From JAJRXR01 sp041987545 (lineage in GTDB: Bacteria > Planctomycetota > Phycisphaerae > Phycisphaerales > UBA1924), in contig JBHIWH010000002.1 in the NCBI GenBank assembly GCA_041987545.1, positions 411,623 through 475,622 of the forward strand: 64,000 nucleotides of DNA, in the 5' to 3' direction. A program made the translations under genes and the position numbers. Positions 1 through 8,133 of this stretch are shown piece after piece (within the stretch, counting starts at the first letter, position 1; each line of letters starts with the position of its first letter). The notes under the pieces were generated by a model. That model was not told the DNA's origin. It was given only the letters and a program-made list of their open reading frames with translations, and ran no database searches.

Positions 1-1179
1 GACCTGGGCCAGATCCTGCCGACGAGCGTTGCGGCGTTCGAGAGCGCGGGCGTTTCCGCGTCGGCGGAGATGGCCAGGCGTGCCGAGGAGCAGATCGCGA
101 CGGCGCTTGGGTCGCTGGCGAGCCCGGCGCGGCCGATCGTGGTCGTCACGCACGCCGAGCCGTCGGCGGGGCTGCTGCAGAGCGCGGCGTTGTCGGCGGC
201 GTGGGAGAGGCTGGCGATGCGGGGGATCGACCTTGCCGAGTGGGCCGTGGTGGTCGATCCGGACCCGCCGTCGCTCATCGACCTGAACCCGGGCGGGGAC
301 CGCCCGGTCGTATGGCTGGTGGTGAACACGAACAGCGCCGTCGCGTCTGCCGAGGGGGACGAGCTGGGCGGGGCGAAGCGGGCCGAGGCGCTGGGCGACG
401 CGATCGAGCAGATGATCGCGGGGGGCCAGAGCGTGCTGGTGTCGCTGAACCCGTCGGTGTTCCCGGGGTTCGGCGAGGTGGACCCGACGGCGCGGGCGCT
501 GGCGGAGTTCGGGATCGAGGCCCGGAGCGGGCGGCCCCTGGTGCGGCGGGTGATGCAGGGGCGGGCGGCGGCGATCACGCCGGAGGTCGCGGCCCTGGCC
601 CGGGAATCGGGCACGCCGATCGGCGCCGCGATCGAGAACCTGACCGTGCGGGCGCCCTGGGGCGTGCCCCTGGGGCTGTCGGGCGGGGCCGAGCCGGTGC
701 TCTCGCTGCGGGGCTCTGAGGCGGTGTGGGGCGAGAGCCAGTGGCTGCGGCTGTGGCAGACCGACCCCGAGCTGCGCCGTCACATGGGCGAGCAGCCGAC
801 GCGGGACGAGGCGCAGGACCTGGTCGGCGAGGCGTACGTGCTGGCGGCGGCGGGCGAGCGCACGAGCGAGGAGACCGGGCGTGCGCAGCGCGTGGTCGTC
901 GTCGGCTCGAACGGGTGGCTGCTCACGTCGATCGTCCGAGACCCGCAGCAGATCGACGGGCGGGTGTACCAGCCCGGGAACCTGGAGCTGCTCGAGGCGT
1001 CGGTCTTCTGGCTGGCGGGGATGGACGGGCTGGTCGCGCGGAGCGCGGCGTCGGGTCGCGTGGCGCTGGTCAAGCCGATGGAGACCGGGCGGCTGCGCGT
1101 GATCGCGTGGTCACTGATCGCGGGTCTGCCGCTGCTCATCCTGGCGATGGGCGCCGTGTGGCGCCTGGCCAGGGGATAG
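1..1179 (+). CDS. GldG-family ABC transporter accessory protein, 5' end cut by window
   Basis: The reading frame is open from the first base, so the N-terminus lies outside the window; ATG at position 70 is internal. The visible 392 codons end in a membrane segment (SLIAGLPLLILAMGAVWRLA) just before the stop. Upstream of it are the typical C-terminal elements of GldG-like proteins: RVVVVGSNGWLL, then NLELLEASVFWLAGMDGLVA, then a short basic stretch and the final helix. GldG-type proteins are auxiliary subunits of ABC-2 exporters, with a large periplasmic ABC_transp_aux domain held by terminal helices. The exact substrate is unknown; the ATPase and permease genes should lie just upstream of the window. 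The last 69 bases overlap the convergent gene that ends at 1111. Confidence 0.75.
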   Translation, partial: DLGQILPTSVAAFESAGVSASAEMARRAEEQIATALGSLASPARPIVVVTHAEPSAGLLQSAALSAAWERLAMRGIDLAEWAVVVDPDPPSLIDLNPGGDRPVVWLVVNTNSAVASAEGDELGGAKRAEALGDAIEQMIAGGQSVLVSLNPSVFPGFGEVDPTARALAEFGIEARSGRPLVRRVMQGRAAAITPEVAALARESGTPIGAAIENLTVRAPWGVPLGLSGGAEPVLSLRGSEAVWGESQWLRLWQTDPELRRHMGEQPTRDEAQDLVGEAYVLAAAGERTSEETGRAQRVVVVGSNGWLLTSIVRDPQQIDGRVYQPGNLELLEASVFWLAGMDGLVARSAASGRVALVKPMETGRLRVIAWSLIAGLPLLILAMGAVWRLARG

Positions 1180-1704
1180 GCCGACACCGGCGGCGGCGAG
1201 GCTCGCGGGCAGGGCGGTCCCGACGGGCTCGTGGGCGGCGCTTTCGCAGGCCCGGCGCGGGCGGGGCGATTTGGTCTGGGTGAGGAAGCTGAACGCGCAC
1301 TCGGGGCAGCGGTCGTGGCACTGCTCGTGCCCGCTCAGGTCGTAGTGACAGACCGGGCACTCGCCGGGGATCATGGTGCGTCGGCACTCGGGGCAGACGG
1401 GCTCGTCGGGCGCGGCGCCGGCGAGCGACGCGGCGCAGTGCGGGCAGCAGCCCGGGCGGTACCGGGGCAGGGCGGCGATGAACGCCCCCACCCCCACCAC
1501 CATCGCGGTGTACGGGTAGAGGATGACCTGCATGCCCTGGATGTACCAGGTCGGCCTGATGAGGCGGAGCTGGTAGTGGGCCAGTCCGATGAGGACGAGG
1601 ATGGCGGCGCCCAGGAGGACGACGCCCAGACCGATCGCGCGGCGGCGGTATCGGGCCGCCGGGATCCAGACCGCCAGGGCGTAGCCGACGAAGAACGGGA
1701 TCAT
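1111..1704 (-). CDS. Membrane protein with cytoplasmic double zinc-ribbon
   Basis: 197 aa, not assigned to a named family. Residues 1-85 hold three hydrophobic helices (IPFFVGYALAVW; AIGLGVVLLGAAILVLIGLA; a third around ILYPYTAMVVGVGAFIAAL). Residues 86-143 carry four CxxC-type knuckles (CCPHC, VCPECRR, ECPVCHYDL, RCPECAF), a double zinc-ribbon or rubredoxin-like arrangement. The last 50 residues are low-complexity and probably unconserved. The 3' end overlaps the convergent GldG-like gene by 69 bp. No clear Shine-Dalgarno precedes the chosen ATG. A role in sensing or protein interaction at the membrane is inference only. Confidence 0.65.
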   Translation of the reverse strand: MIPFFVGYALAVWIPAARYRRRAIGLGVVLLGAAILVLIGLAHYQLRLIRPTWYIQGMQVILYPYTAMVVGVGAFIAALPRYRPGCCPHCAASLAGAAPDEPVCPECRRTMIPGECPVCHYDLSGHEQCHDRCPECAFSFLTQTKSPRPRRACESAAHEPVGTALPASLAAAGVGLSPGQAPHGAHRQDEQRQTRDQ

Positions 1705-1760
1705 GGGCGTCTCATTGTTCGCAGGAAGGGCGGGGGAGGATGAGGAGGAGTAGGAAGCCC

Positions 1761-1793
1761 CTCACCCCGGCCCTCTCCCCGAAGGGGAGAGGG
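1761..1793. repeat. REP-like palindrome
   Basis: A perfect 10-bp inverted repeat (CCCTCTCCCC at 1771-1780, GGGGAGAGGG at 1784-1793) with a 3-base loop, preceded by CTCACCCCGG. This CTCACCCCGGCCCTCTCCC-type palindrome is, from memory, a frequently dispersed intergenic repeat in high-GC bacteria. It lies 11 bp downstream of the DUF444 stop codon, so it may also act as a transcript-end hairpin for that gene. Confidence 0.6.
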
Positions 1794-1803
1794 AGGGAGG
1801 CGG

Positions 1804-2922
1804 CTATCGGCCCTGCTTGAAGAAGGCGCCGAGGGAGTCGTAGATGTCGTCCTTGGTGTTGACCTTGGACGTGATGAGCCTGGGGCCTGCGTCGTCGGCG
1901 AGGTTGTCGGGGAAGGCCTCGCGGAGGACGTTGATGAAGTTGCCCGAGCCGTAGGCGCTGGCGACCTGGCAGTAGCCGAACATGTTGGCGCGGGGGACGA
2001 GCTGGTCCTGGATGAGGTTGACGCACTGGCGGTTGTCGGCCTCGGAGGAGTTGTCGCCGTCGGAGAAGTGGAAGAGGTAGATGTTCCAGGCGGCGGGGTC
2101 GTAGGAGGTGTCGAGCAGCTCCTTGCAGCACTGGTAGGCCGAGGAGATGCGGGTGCCGCCGTCCTCGCGGAGGCTGAAGAACGTCTTGCGATCGACCTCG
2201 GCGGCGCGGACGTCGTGGACGATGAAACGGCTCTCGATGCCCTCGTAGTTCCGCCTCAGCCACGTATCGATCCAGAATGCCTCGAGGCGCACGAGTTCCT
2301 TCTGCTCGTCGCCCATGGAGCCCGAGACGTCCATCATGTAGACGATGACGGCGTTGGACTGGGGCTTCTTGACCTGCTGGAAGGAGCGGAAGCGGAGGTC
2401 TTCCTTGACCGGGATGATGACGGGGTTGTCCGGGTCGTAGTCGCCCATCATGAGCTGGCGCTTGAGCGCCTCTCGGTACGAGCGTTTAAAGTGGCGGAGC
2501 GAGGCGGGGCCCGTCTGGCGGATGCCCGTGAACTTGTTGGCGATCGTCTGGAGCTGGTGCTCGCCCTTGGGCTCGATGCGGGGGAGTTCGAGCTCCTCGG
2601 CGAGGATGTCGGCCAGCTCGTCGAGGGAGACGTCCACCTCGAGGATGTGCTGGCCCTCGTCGTCGCCGCCGGAGTTGTCGCCCGACGCTGGTTGTGCGCC
2701 GACCTTGTCGCCCTCGTCGCCCTCGCCCATGCCGACACCCTGGGAGTTGTCGCCGTAGCGGAACGTGGGGATATCGATGTCGTGGACGGGGATGGAGACG
2801 AGGCGCTTGCCCTCGCGGCCGATGAGCTCGTGGCGTGAGAGGAATCGGCGGAGGTCCTTGCGGATCTTGCCCCGGACGATCTGGCGGAATCGCTGGTGGT
2901 CCTGCTCGATCTTCGAGACCAT
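1804..2922 (-). CDS. DUF444 / YeaH-YhbH family protein
   Basis: 372 aa. The start at 2922 (MVSKIEQD) was chosen over an upstream ATG at 2988 because GGAGG sits 12 nt before it and the family normally begins with this motif. The N-terminal part has the conserved RFRQIVRGKIRKDLRRF and an acidic/Gly linker around residues 60-90. The C-terminal half is a von Willebrand A-like domain with the MIDAS-type motif DVSGSM (residues 198-203), then FIVHDV and GGTRISSAY. The family is known from YeaH (E. coli) and YhbH (Bacillus), usually encoded with PrkA kinase and SpoVR and linked to stress or starvation responses. Neither partner gene is in this window, so here it stands apart from its usual operon. 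Confidence 0.88.
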   Translation of the reverse strand: MVSKIEQDHQRFRQIVRGKIRKDLRRFLSRHELIGREGKRLVSIPVHDIDIPTFRYGDNSQGVGMGEGDEGDKVGAQPASGDNSGGDDEGQHILEVDVSLDELADILAEELELPRIEPKGEHQLQTIANKFTGIRQTGPASLRHFKRSYREALKRQLMMGDYDPDNPVIIPVKEDLRFRSFQQVKKPQSNAVIVYMMDVSGSMGDEQKELVRLEAFWIDTWLRRNYEGIESRFIVHDVRAAEVDRKTFFSLREDGGTRISSAYQCCKELLDTSYDPAAWNIYLFHFSDGDNSSEADNRQCVNLIQDQLVPRANMFGYCQVASAYGSGNFINVLREAFPDNLADDAGPRLITSKVNTKDDIYDSLGAFFKQGR

Positions 2923-3000
2923 GGGCCGTCCTTGCCTCCGTGACTCTGTACGCCCCCAAGCATCGGTCAGATCGCGGGGATCTGCCAACGAAACGGGCGT

Positions 3001-3948
3001 TCAGGCTTTCGCGGGCTCGGGATGGGCGTCGCGTCGGTGCTGGCGGAGGCGCTGGGTGACGGCCAAGAGGGCGGCGAAGCCGAGGGGGACGGCGAGGACG
3101 ACCTCGGCCGCTCGGTTGATGAGGTCGGCCGACAGGGCCACCGGGATCGTGAGGCCCGAGGCCTTGCCGACGACGCCGACGGCCCACTCGCGGACGCCCA
3201 GGCCGTTGCCGGCGAACGGGACGAGCTGGGCGACCTGGCTGGCGGTGGTGACGAGGACGACGTCGGCGAGCGCGAGGTCGGCGCCGAGGATCTGGAAGCA
3301 GAGGGCGTAGCGGGCGACCCAGACGAGGATGTCGAGGTAGCGGAGCGTGAGGGCGCCGAGGAGCCGGGCGGCGGGCGTCCATCTCGTCGCGGCGACGAGG
3401 GCGGCGAGGCCGACGGCGCCCGCGGGGGCGCATGTGGCGGCGACGACCCAGCCGACGCCCGGGATGCCGCGGATGGCGACGGCGACGGCGAGGAGCGCGC
3501 CGATGGAGATCGCCGACAAGGCCATGCTCTCGACGAGAGCGCGGGCCGAGTCGCGGACGCGGATGTCGTTGACGCGCTTGTGGTAGGCGATGCGGCCCAT
3601 GAGGCCGGGCTTCATGGGCAAGAAGTTGAGGAGCCAGGCGGTGAAGATGAGTTGGTTCATCTCGACCAGGCCCACGCGGCCGTAGCGGATCATGATGAAC
3701 CAGAGGGACGTGGCGATGAGCACCAGGTTGGCCGCGGGGAGCGCCGCGAGCGCGGCGATCATCCAGGCGGGCGCGTCGGCGGCGTGGTCGGCGGCCTGTG
3801 CGAGGTCCTCGCGCCGGACGCCGACGGCGGCGAGCGCGAGGGCGAACAGCGAGACCGAGATCGCGAACCCGAAGACGCGCTTGAGCAGGGGGCGGCTCCC
3901 CGGCGGCGGGGCGGCGTCTTCGTCCGGCTCGGCGGCGGGCGTGGTCAT
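3001..3948 (-). CDS. Lysylphosphatidylglycerol synthase TM-region (UPF0104) family membrane protein
   Basis: 315 aa with about eight hydrophobic helices. The ATG at 3948 overlaps the stop of the upstream gene (ATGA, 3945-3948), so the two are probably translationally coupled. Family hallmarks are NFLPMKPGLMGR (around residue 115) and VPFAGNGLGVREW (around residue 250), the latter resembling the G-x-G-x-R-E signature of the LPG-synthase TM region/AglD family. Related proteins act as flippase or transferase membrane domains for lipid or glycan modification, but this copy has no catalytic aminoacyl-transferase domain. Its coupling to the large exported helical-repeat protein suggests an envelope function; the substrate is unknown. 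Confidence 0.8.
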   Translation of the reverse strand: MTTPAAEPDEDAAPPPGSRPLLKRVFGFAISVSLFALALAAVGVRREDLAQAADHAADAPAWMIAALAALPAANLVLIATSLWFIMIRYGRVGLVEMNQLIFTAWLLNFLPMKPGLMGRIAYHKRVNDIRVRDSARALVESMALSAISIGALLAVAVAIRGIPGVGWVVAATCAPAGAVGLAALVAATRWTPAARLLGALTLRYLDILVWVARYALCFQILGADLALADVVLVTTASQVAQLVPFAGNGLGVREWAVGVVGKASGLTIPVALSADLINRAAEVVLAVPLGFAALLAVTQRLRQHRRDAHPEPAKA

Positions 3949-6617
3949 TGCTCCTGGGCCTGGCGCTGCTGCTCCTCGGCGCGGCGGCGGAGGAAGCCGA
4001 GCGTCGGGCCCGAGATCGTCTCGAGGTTCGACCCGACTGTCGCGTACCCGAAGCCCTGGGCCCGGTACCGGTCGATCAGGAGCACCGCGATCGGCGCGAC
4101 ACGGGGCGTGTTCGTCGAGGCGAGGACCGTGAGCAGGGGGTCCTCGGGGCCGATGCTCCGCGTGAAGAGCATCGCGATGATCTCGAGCTCCGTGACGCTC
4201 TGGGCCGCCTGGAGACGCTCGGCGATGGACTTGCGGATGGCGGTTTCGAACGGCGCCATCTCCTTGGCCATCCTGGCCTGGGGCAGGACGGCCAGCATCA
4301 TCGCCCGGTCGAGCGGGTCGCTCCGCTCGTAGCGCTCGACGGCGGCCTGGACCATGTCCTCGATCGCGGTCGGGTCGGGCGGGTCGGTCGGCTCGGGCGT
4401 GTTCGCGGCCCGGGGTGAGGGGGCGCCGGGGGAGTCGAAGGTAGACGCGGGCGCGGGGGCCGAGACCGCCTGCTCGCGGAGGAGCATCGCGCGGACGCCG
4501 AAGAGCGTGTTGGGGAGGGCGTCGCGCGGGTCGTGGCGGAGGCGCCGCGCGAGCTCCTCGGGCGGCATGGTCGCGCTGGGCATGGCCAGGCGGACGACGG
4601 AGCGCGTGGTCTCGGTGCTCAGGCAGAGCGGGCCCGGGAGCATGGCGCCCTGCTCGCCGGCCGAGCGGAAGCCCTGGACGAGGCGCCACCTCTGGCGCAT
4701 GGTGGCGCCTGCGTTGACGTCGAGCAGCCACTGAGTGAACGCGGAGTCGGCGAGCACCTCGACCTCGAGGATCTCGAGCGGCATGAGCCGGAGGCGCCTG
4801 TCGAGGTCGAGCACGAGCGGCTGCGGGTCTCCCCGGAAGCTGCCGGTCTCGGTGTCGAGCTTGGGCTGGAGGAGGAGGCGCGAGGAGATGGGTCGGGCCG
4901 AGCCGAGCGCGAGTGGGATCGGGGCGACGTTCTGGATCCGGACGAGGAGGCGGGCTCGGTCGGTCGCGTCGATGGTGGTCTTGACGGGCTCGACGCGGAT
5001 GGCCATGAACTCGAGCGAGTCGCGGGCGATCCGATCGATCAGAGGATTGACCCTCGAGGCGAACTCGGTCATCCGGCGCCCGTCCTCGGAGAGGAGGCGG
5101 TCCGAGGCGCCCAGCTGATCGATCTTCGTGCGCGCCCAGCAGCCGATCGGCGTGATGGGCTCCGTGCGGACGATCTGGAGGTAGTGGTCCGCGGCGGCGG
5201 CGTCGTCGCCCCGGGACAGCGCGATCTCGGCCTCGAGCAGCGTGCGGCCGATCGCGGATTGGATGAGCCTGAGCTGCTCCTCGGCGGAGTCGGCGCGGCC
5301 CAGGCGGAGGGAGATCCAGGGGACGAGCCCGGCGATCGCGTCGCGGACCTCGGGGGCGATGCCCGAGAAGTTCTGCAGGGCCTGGGCGCTCTCCTCGGGG
5401 TTGGCCCCGACGAGCATGCGGACGAAGTGCACGATGTTGAACAGGTTCGAGATCTCGGCGACCGCCCGGAGCTTGGCCTGCTCGTCGGTGGATTGGGCGG
5501 CGGCGACGAGGGCTTGGACGGTCTCCTCGGCGCCGGCGTTGAGGTCGGCGAGGGCAGCGGCGAGCGACTGCTGGTCGCCGACCGAGGCGGCGGCGAAGAT
5601 CCTGACGCGGTCGAGCGTCGGGTCGAGCCGGACCTCCTCGGGCGGCGTGAAGTCGATGATCGGCATCTCGGAGGCGCGGGCGACGGCGAGGTTGACCGCG
5701 GTCTGGGAGCGGAGGCGGGCGAGCCTGTCGTTGAGCGCGTCCAGGACGGCCTGCGGGCCGTCGGTGTGCCACAGGTAGATGAAGTCCCGCTCGTCGACCG
5801 CCATGCCCGCGCCCCCCGAGCGGCGGCGGATGATGCTCCCGTTGTTGGCGAAGCGGCGGGCCTGCTCGAACACGCCCTGCCGGGCGAGGTGGCGGCCGAT
5901 CGTGTCGTGGATGTTGGGATCGACCGGGTCGGCGTAGAGGAGGTTGACGAGCATCTCGAACTGCTCGGCGGGGACCTGGCGGCGCTCGGCGTGGAACGAG
6001 GCCGCCATCGCGGCGGCCTCCTTGTTGGTCATGTCCAGGCTCGTCGCCTGCGAGAGGCGGCGGACGAATCCGCGCTCGTCGCCCAGCTCGCGTGCGAGCA
6101 GGGCGGCGTCGAGGGCCAGACGCGAGCGGATGGCCGGGTCCAGGCCCTCGCCGTCGCGCCCGAGGAAGCGGTCGTACGCGTCGAGGCGCTCCTCCGCGGT
6201 CTGGCGTCGGGTGATCAGCGCGGTGATAAGCCGCAGCTGGGCGACGCTGTCGCGCGGGTCCAGCTCGACGAGCTTGCGGGTCGCCTCGAGCAGGAGGTCC
6301 TGGTCGGTCGAGCTCCACGCCGCGGCGGCGAGGAGGTGGCGGAGCTCGAGGTCGTCGGGGTCGAGGGCGGCGGCGAAGGCGAGCACGCGGTAGGCCAGCT
6401 CGAAGTCGCGCGAGGAGATGTCCTGCTGCATGCCGAGGTCCAGCAGGACGAGCTGGGTGAGCAGGTCGGAGACGTAGGGGGCGCGCGGGTCGTCGCGGGT
6501 CGCGGTCGCGGGCTGGGCGGGGGCCGGCCGGGCGGTCGCCGTCAGGGCGAGGGCGGCGGCGAGGCCAGCGCCCAGGAGGCGAGCAGCACGCCGAGTCCGA
6601 TGAGCACGCTCAGGCAC
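3945..6617 (-). CDS. Large exported helical (TPR-like) repeat protein of unknown function
   Basis: 890 aa, with the start inferred as GTG at 6617: GGAGA is 7 nt upstream and the resulting N-terminus (MPERAHRTRRAARLL, then a hydrophobic GAGLAAALALTAT and ARPAPAQ) is a good Sec signal peptide. The mature protein is strongly alpha-helical with TPR-like segments (for example ALDPDDLELRHLLAAAAW and LVELDPRDSVAQLRLI near residues 75-130). A beta-rich, possibly NPCBM- or adaptor-like part lies around residues 560-720, and a Pro/Ala-rich linker precedes the last 150 residues. The start overlaps the preceding small membrane gene by 76 bp in another frame, and the end overlaps the next gene by 4 bp: an apparent three-gene operon. 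No enzyme motif was recognised. Confidence 0.72.
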   Translation of the reverse strand: MPERAHRTRRAARLLGAGLAAALALTATARPAPAQPATATRDDPRAPYVSDLLTQLVLLDLGMQQDISSRDFELAYRVLAFAAALDPDDLELRHLLAAAAWSSTDQDLLLEATRKLVELDPRDSVAQLRLITALITRRQTAEERLDAYDRFLGRDGEGLDPAIRSRLALDAALLARELGDERGFVRRLSQATSLDMTNKEAAAMAASFHAERRQVPAEQFEMLVNLLYADPVDPNIHDTIGRHLARQGVFEQARRFANNGSIIRRRSGGAGMAVDERDFIYLWHTDGPQAVLDALNDRLARLRSQTAVNLAVARASEMPIIDFTPPEEVRLDPTLDRVRIFAAASVGDQQSLAAALADLNAGAEETVQALVAAAQSTDEQAKLRAVAEISNLFNIVHFVRMLVGANPEESAQALQNFSGIAPEVRDAIAGLVPWISLRLGRADSAEEQLRLIQSAIGRTLLEAEIALSRGDDAAAADHYLQIVRTEPITPIGCWARTKIDQLGASDRLLSEDGRRMTEFASRVNPLIDRIARDSLEFMAIRVEPVKTTIDATDRARLLVRIQNVAPIPLALGSARPISSRLLLQPKLDTETGSFRGDPQPLVLDLDRRLRLMPLEILEVEVLADSAFTQWLLDVNAGATMRQRWRLVQGFRSAGEQGAMLPGPLCLSTETTRSVVRLAMPSATMPPEELARRLRHDPRDALPNTLFGVRAMLLREQAVSAPAPASTFDSPGAPSPRAANTPEPTDPPDPTAIEDMVQAAVERYERSDPLDRAMMLAVLPQARMAKEMAPFETAIRKSIAERLQAAQSVTELEIIAMLFTRSIGPEDPLLTVLASTNTPRVAPIAVLLIDRYRAQGFGYATVGSNLETISGPTLGFLRRRAEEQQRQAQEQ

Positions 6618-6868
6618 GAGAGGATCTCCGCGGCCCAGACGACCCCGCGCGAGGCGAGGGGGAAGAGGCGGTCGGCCAGACAGTATGTGAACACGAGCGA
6701 CCCGGAGGCGATGCCCGCGATGGCCCCGGCCAGCCGCTGGGCGGGGGAGAGACCGAGCCATGGGCCGCCGACCTCGAGGACCCACAGCCCGCCAATGACC
6801 AGCGCCGCCCCCCAGGGGGTCGCCACGAGGGCGAGGAGGGCGAGGCTTGCTGATCGTCGGATACGCAC
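6542..6868 (-). CDS. Small three-helix membrane protein
   Basis: 108 aa, hypothetical. It contains three hydrophobic segments (about residues 6-32, 45-66 and 78-103) with a basic N-terminus (MRIRRS), which argues for a real inner-membrane protein. Its 3' end overlaps the 5' end of the 890-aa exported protein by 76 bp, and that gene's Shine-Dalgarno lies inside this coding region, so it probably heads the three-gene operon reaching 3001. No family was recognised; high GC makes spurious hydrophobic frames possible, but no competing frame covers this stretch. Confidence 0.6.
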   Translation of the reverse strand: MRIRRSASLALLALVATPWGAALVIGGLWVLEVGGPWLGLSPAQRLAGAIAGIASGSLVFTYCLADRLFPLASRGVVWAAEILSCLSVLIGLGVLLASWALASPPPSP

Positions 6869-6966
6869 GAGGGTCCCCTTGATGTTCGCGGCCCGGAAGG
6901 GATCGGGCGACGGGGAGCCTAGCGGGTTCTCGGACCGGGCACCGGGGATCGTGCGGGTCGACGAGG

Positions 6967-8091
6967 TCAGTCGCGGGGCGCCTCGCCGTTGTCGGCCGCG
7001 TCCTCCAGGCCCTCGTCCACGATCTCCTCGGCCTCCTCCCGCTCCTCGGGGCCGGCATCGGGGCGCGGCGGGGACGGGTCGGAGAGCACGAGGTCGGCGA
7101 GGATCGCGAAGTGGTCCGAGCCGGGGATCTCGAGGCGGCGCATGTCGGCGACGGCGAAGCCCGGGGAGACGAACACGTGATCGACCGGGTAGCGGAGGAG
7201 CCGGTAGCGGGCGTGGTAGGTGTTGTAGAAGCCTCGGCCGACGCGTGGATCGCGGAGGCCGCTGAGCTCCTGGAAGAGACGTGTCGTACGCGACCAGGCG
7301 ACGTCGTTGAAGTCACCCGCGACGATCCACGCGCCGTCGGCGCGGTCGGCGATCTGCCTGGCCACCAGGACGAGCTCGGCGTCGCGGATGCGGCTGTCGT
7401 AGCGCCCGTCCTGGTCGTCGCCATCGTGGTCGCGACGGAGGCCCGGGGGCGTGGGGTGGACTCCGACGATGTTGATGCGCCGACCACCTTCGAGCTCGAC
7501 GGCCGCGTGGATCGACGGGCGCTTCTCGGAGACGAGCTCGCGGACTTCCGCGCCGACGAGTGGCAGCTTCGACCAGAACGCGATGCCCAGGCCGTCCTCA
7601 CGGACGTCGTCGGCGTGGCGCCCGAACCGTTCGCGGAGGGGCGCGAGCGCGTCGGCCCAGACGCTGTCGATCTCGATGAGCAGGAGGACGTCGGGGTCGG
7701 TGTCCTCGATCATGCCGGCGACCTCGTCGTGGCGGTCGTTGTCCACCTCGAGGTTGGCGACGAGCACTCGGAGGTCCGCCGGGGCGCTCGAACCGGCGAC
7801 GGTGGTCGGCCAGAGACGCGTGTAGGGGGCGATCCGGGAGGCCTGCCAGGCGAGGGCGGCCAGGAGCAGCGCGCCGGCGATGGGGATGTCGATCCGCCAG
7901 CCGCGGAACAGCGCGAGGGCGGCGAGCATCGCAAGAACGACCAGGCAGGCGACAGCGACATGCACGCGCGGGAAGTCCCAGCCGCGGACGAGCCAGGCGC
8001 CGACGGGGAAGAAAGGCAGGAGCGTGCCGACGACCAGAAACAAGCCCAGGGCGTGCACGCCGATGGTCGTGATAAGCCACACCGGCTTCAT
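6967..8091 (-). CDS. Membrane-anchored endonuclease/exonuclease/phosphatase (EEP) family protein
   Basis: 374 aa. Residues 1-95 contain three or four transmembrane helices; residues 107-340 form an EEP catalytic domain. Visible catalytic motifs are VANLEVDN (N113), LLLIEID (E140, metal ligand), VGVHPTP (H at 212), VAGDFND (D260, N262), VDHVF (303-307) and SDHFAI (D326, H327). The acidic C-terminal tail is probably disordered. The order 'membrane helices then EEP' is common in planctomycete and actinobacterial proteins of unknown substrate (DNA, phosphoester or sphingolipid-type phosphodiester). The next gene encodes a second, secreted EEP protein with a dockerin-like tag. Confidence 0.85.
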   Translation of the reverse strand: MKPVWLITTIGVHALGLFLVVGTLLPFFPVGAWLVRGWDFPRVHVAVACLVVLAMLAALALFRGWRIDIPIAGALLLAALAWQASRIAPYTRLWPTTVAGSSAPADLRVLVANLEVDNDRHDEVAGMIEDTDPDVLLLIEIDSVWADALAPLRERFGRHADDVREDGLGIAFWSKLPLVGAEVRELVSEKRPSIHAAVELEGGRRINIVGVHPTPPGLRRDHDGDDQDGRYDSRIRDAELVLVARQIADRADGAWIVAGDFNDVAWSRTTRLFQELSGLRDPRVGRGFYNTYHARYRLLRYPVDHVFVSPGFAVADMRRLEIPGSDHFAILADLVLSDPSPPRPDAGPEEREEAEEIVDEGLEDAADNGEAPRD

Positions 8092-8133
8092 GTCACCTCC
8101 GCGCGCGCCCCGGGCGGGGAGTGTAGACGGAGG

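Noticed and set aside
3001..6318. An 1105-aa fusion upstream of the LPG-synthase-type protein
   Set aside because: The first about 790 residues are Arg/Pro-rich shadow of the 890-aa gene. The ATG at 3948 overlapping the previous stop is the convincing start.
4533..7265. A 910-codon open frame on the plus strand, and similar long ones at 7111-9171, 32583-35345 and 42429-45785
   Set aside because: These are GC-driven shadow frames opposite or across real genes; only parts belonging to genes with signal peptides, motifs and ribosome sites were kept.
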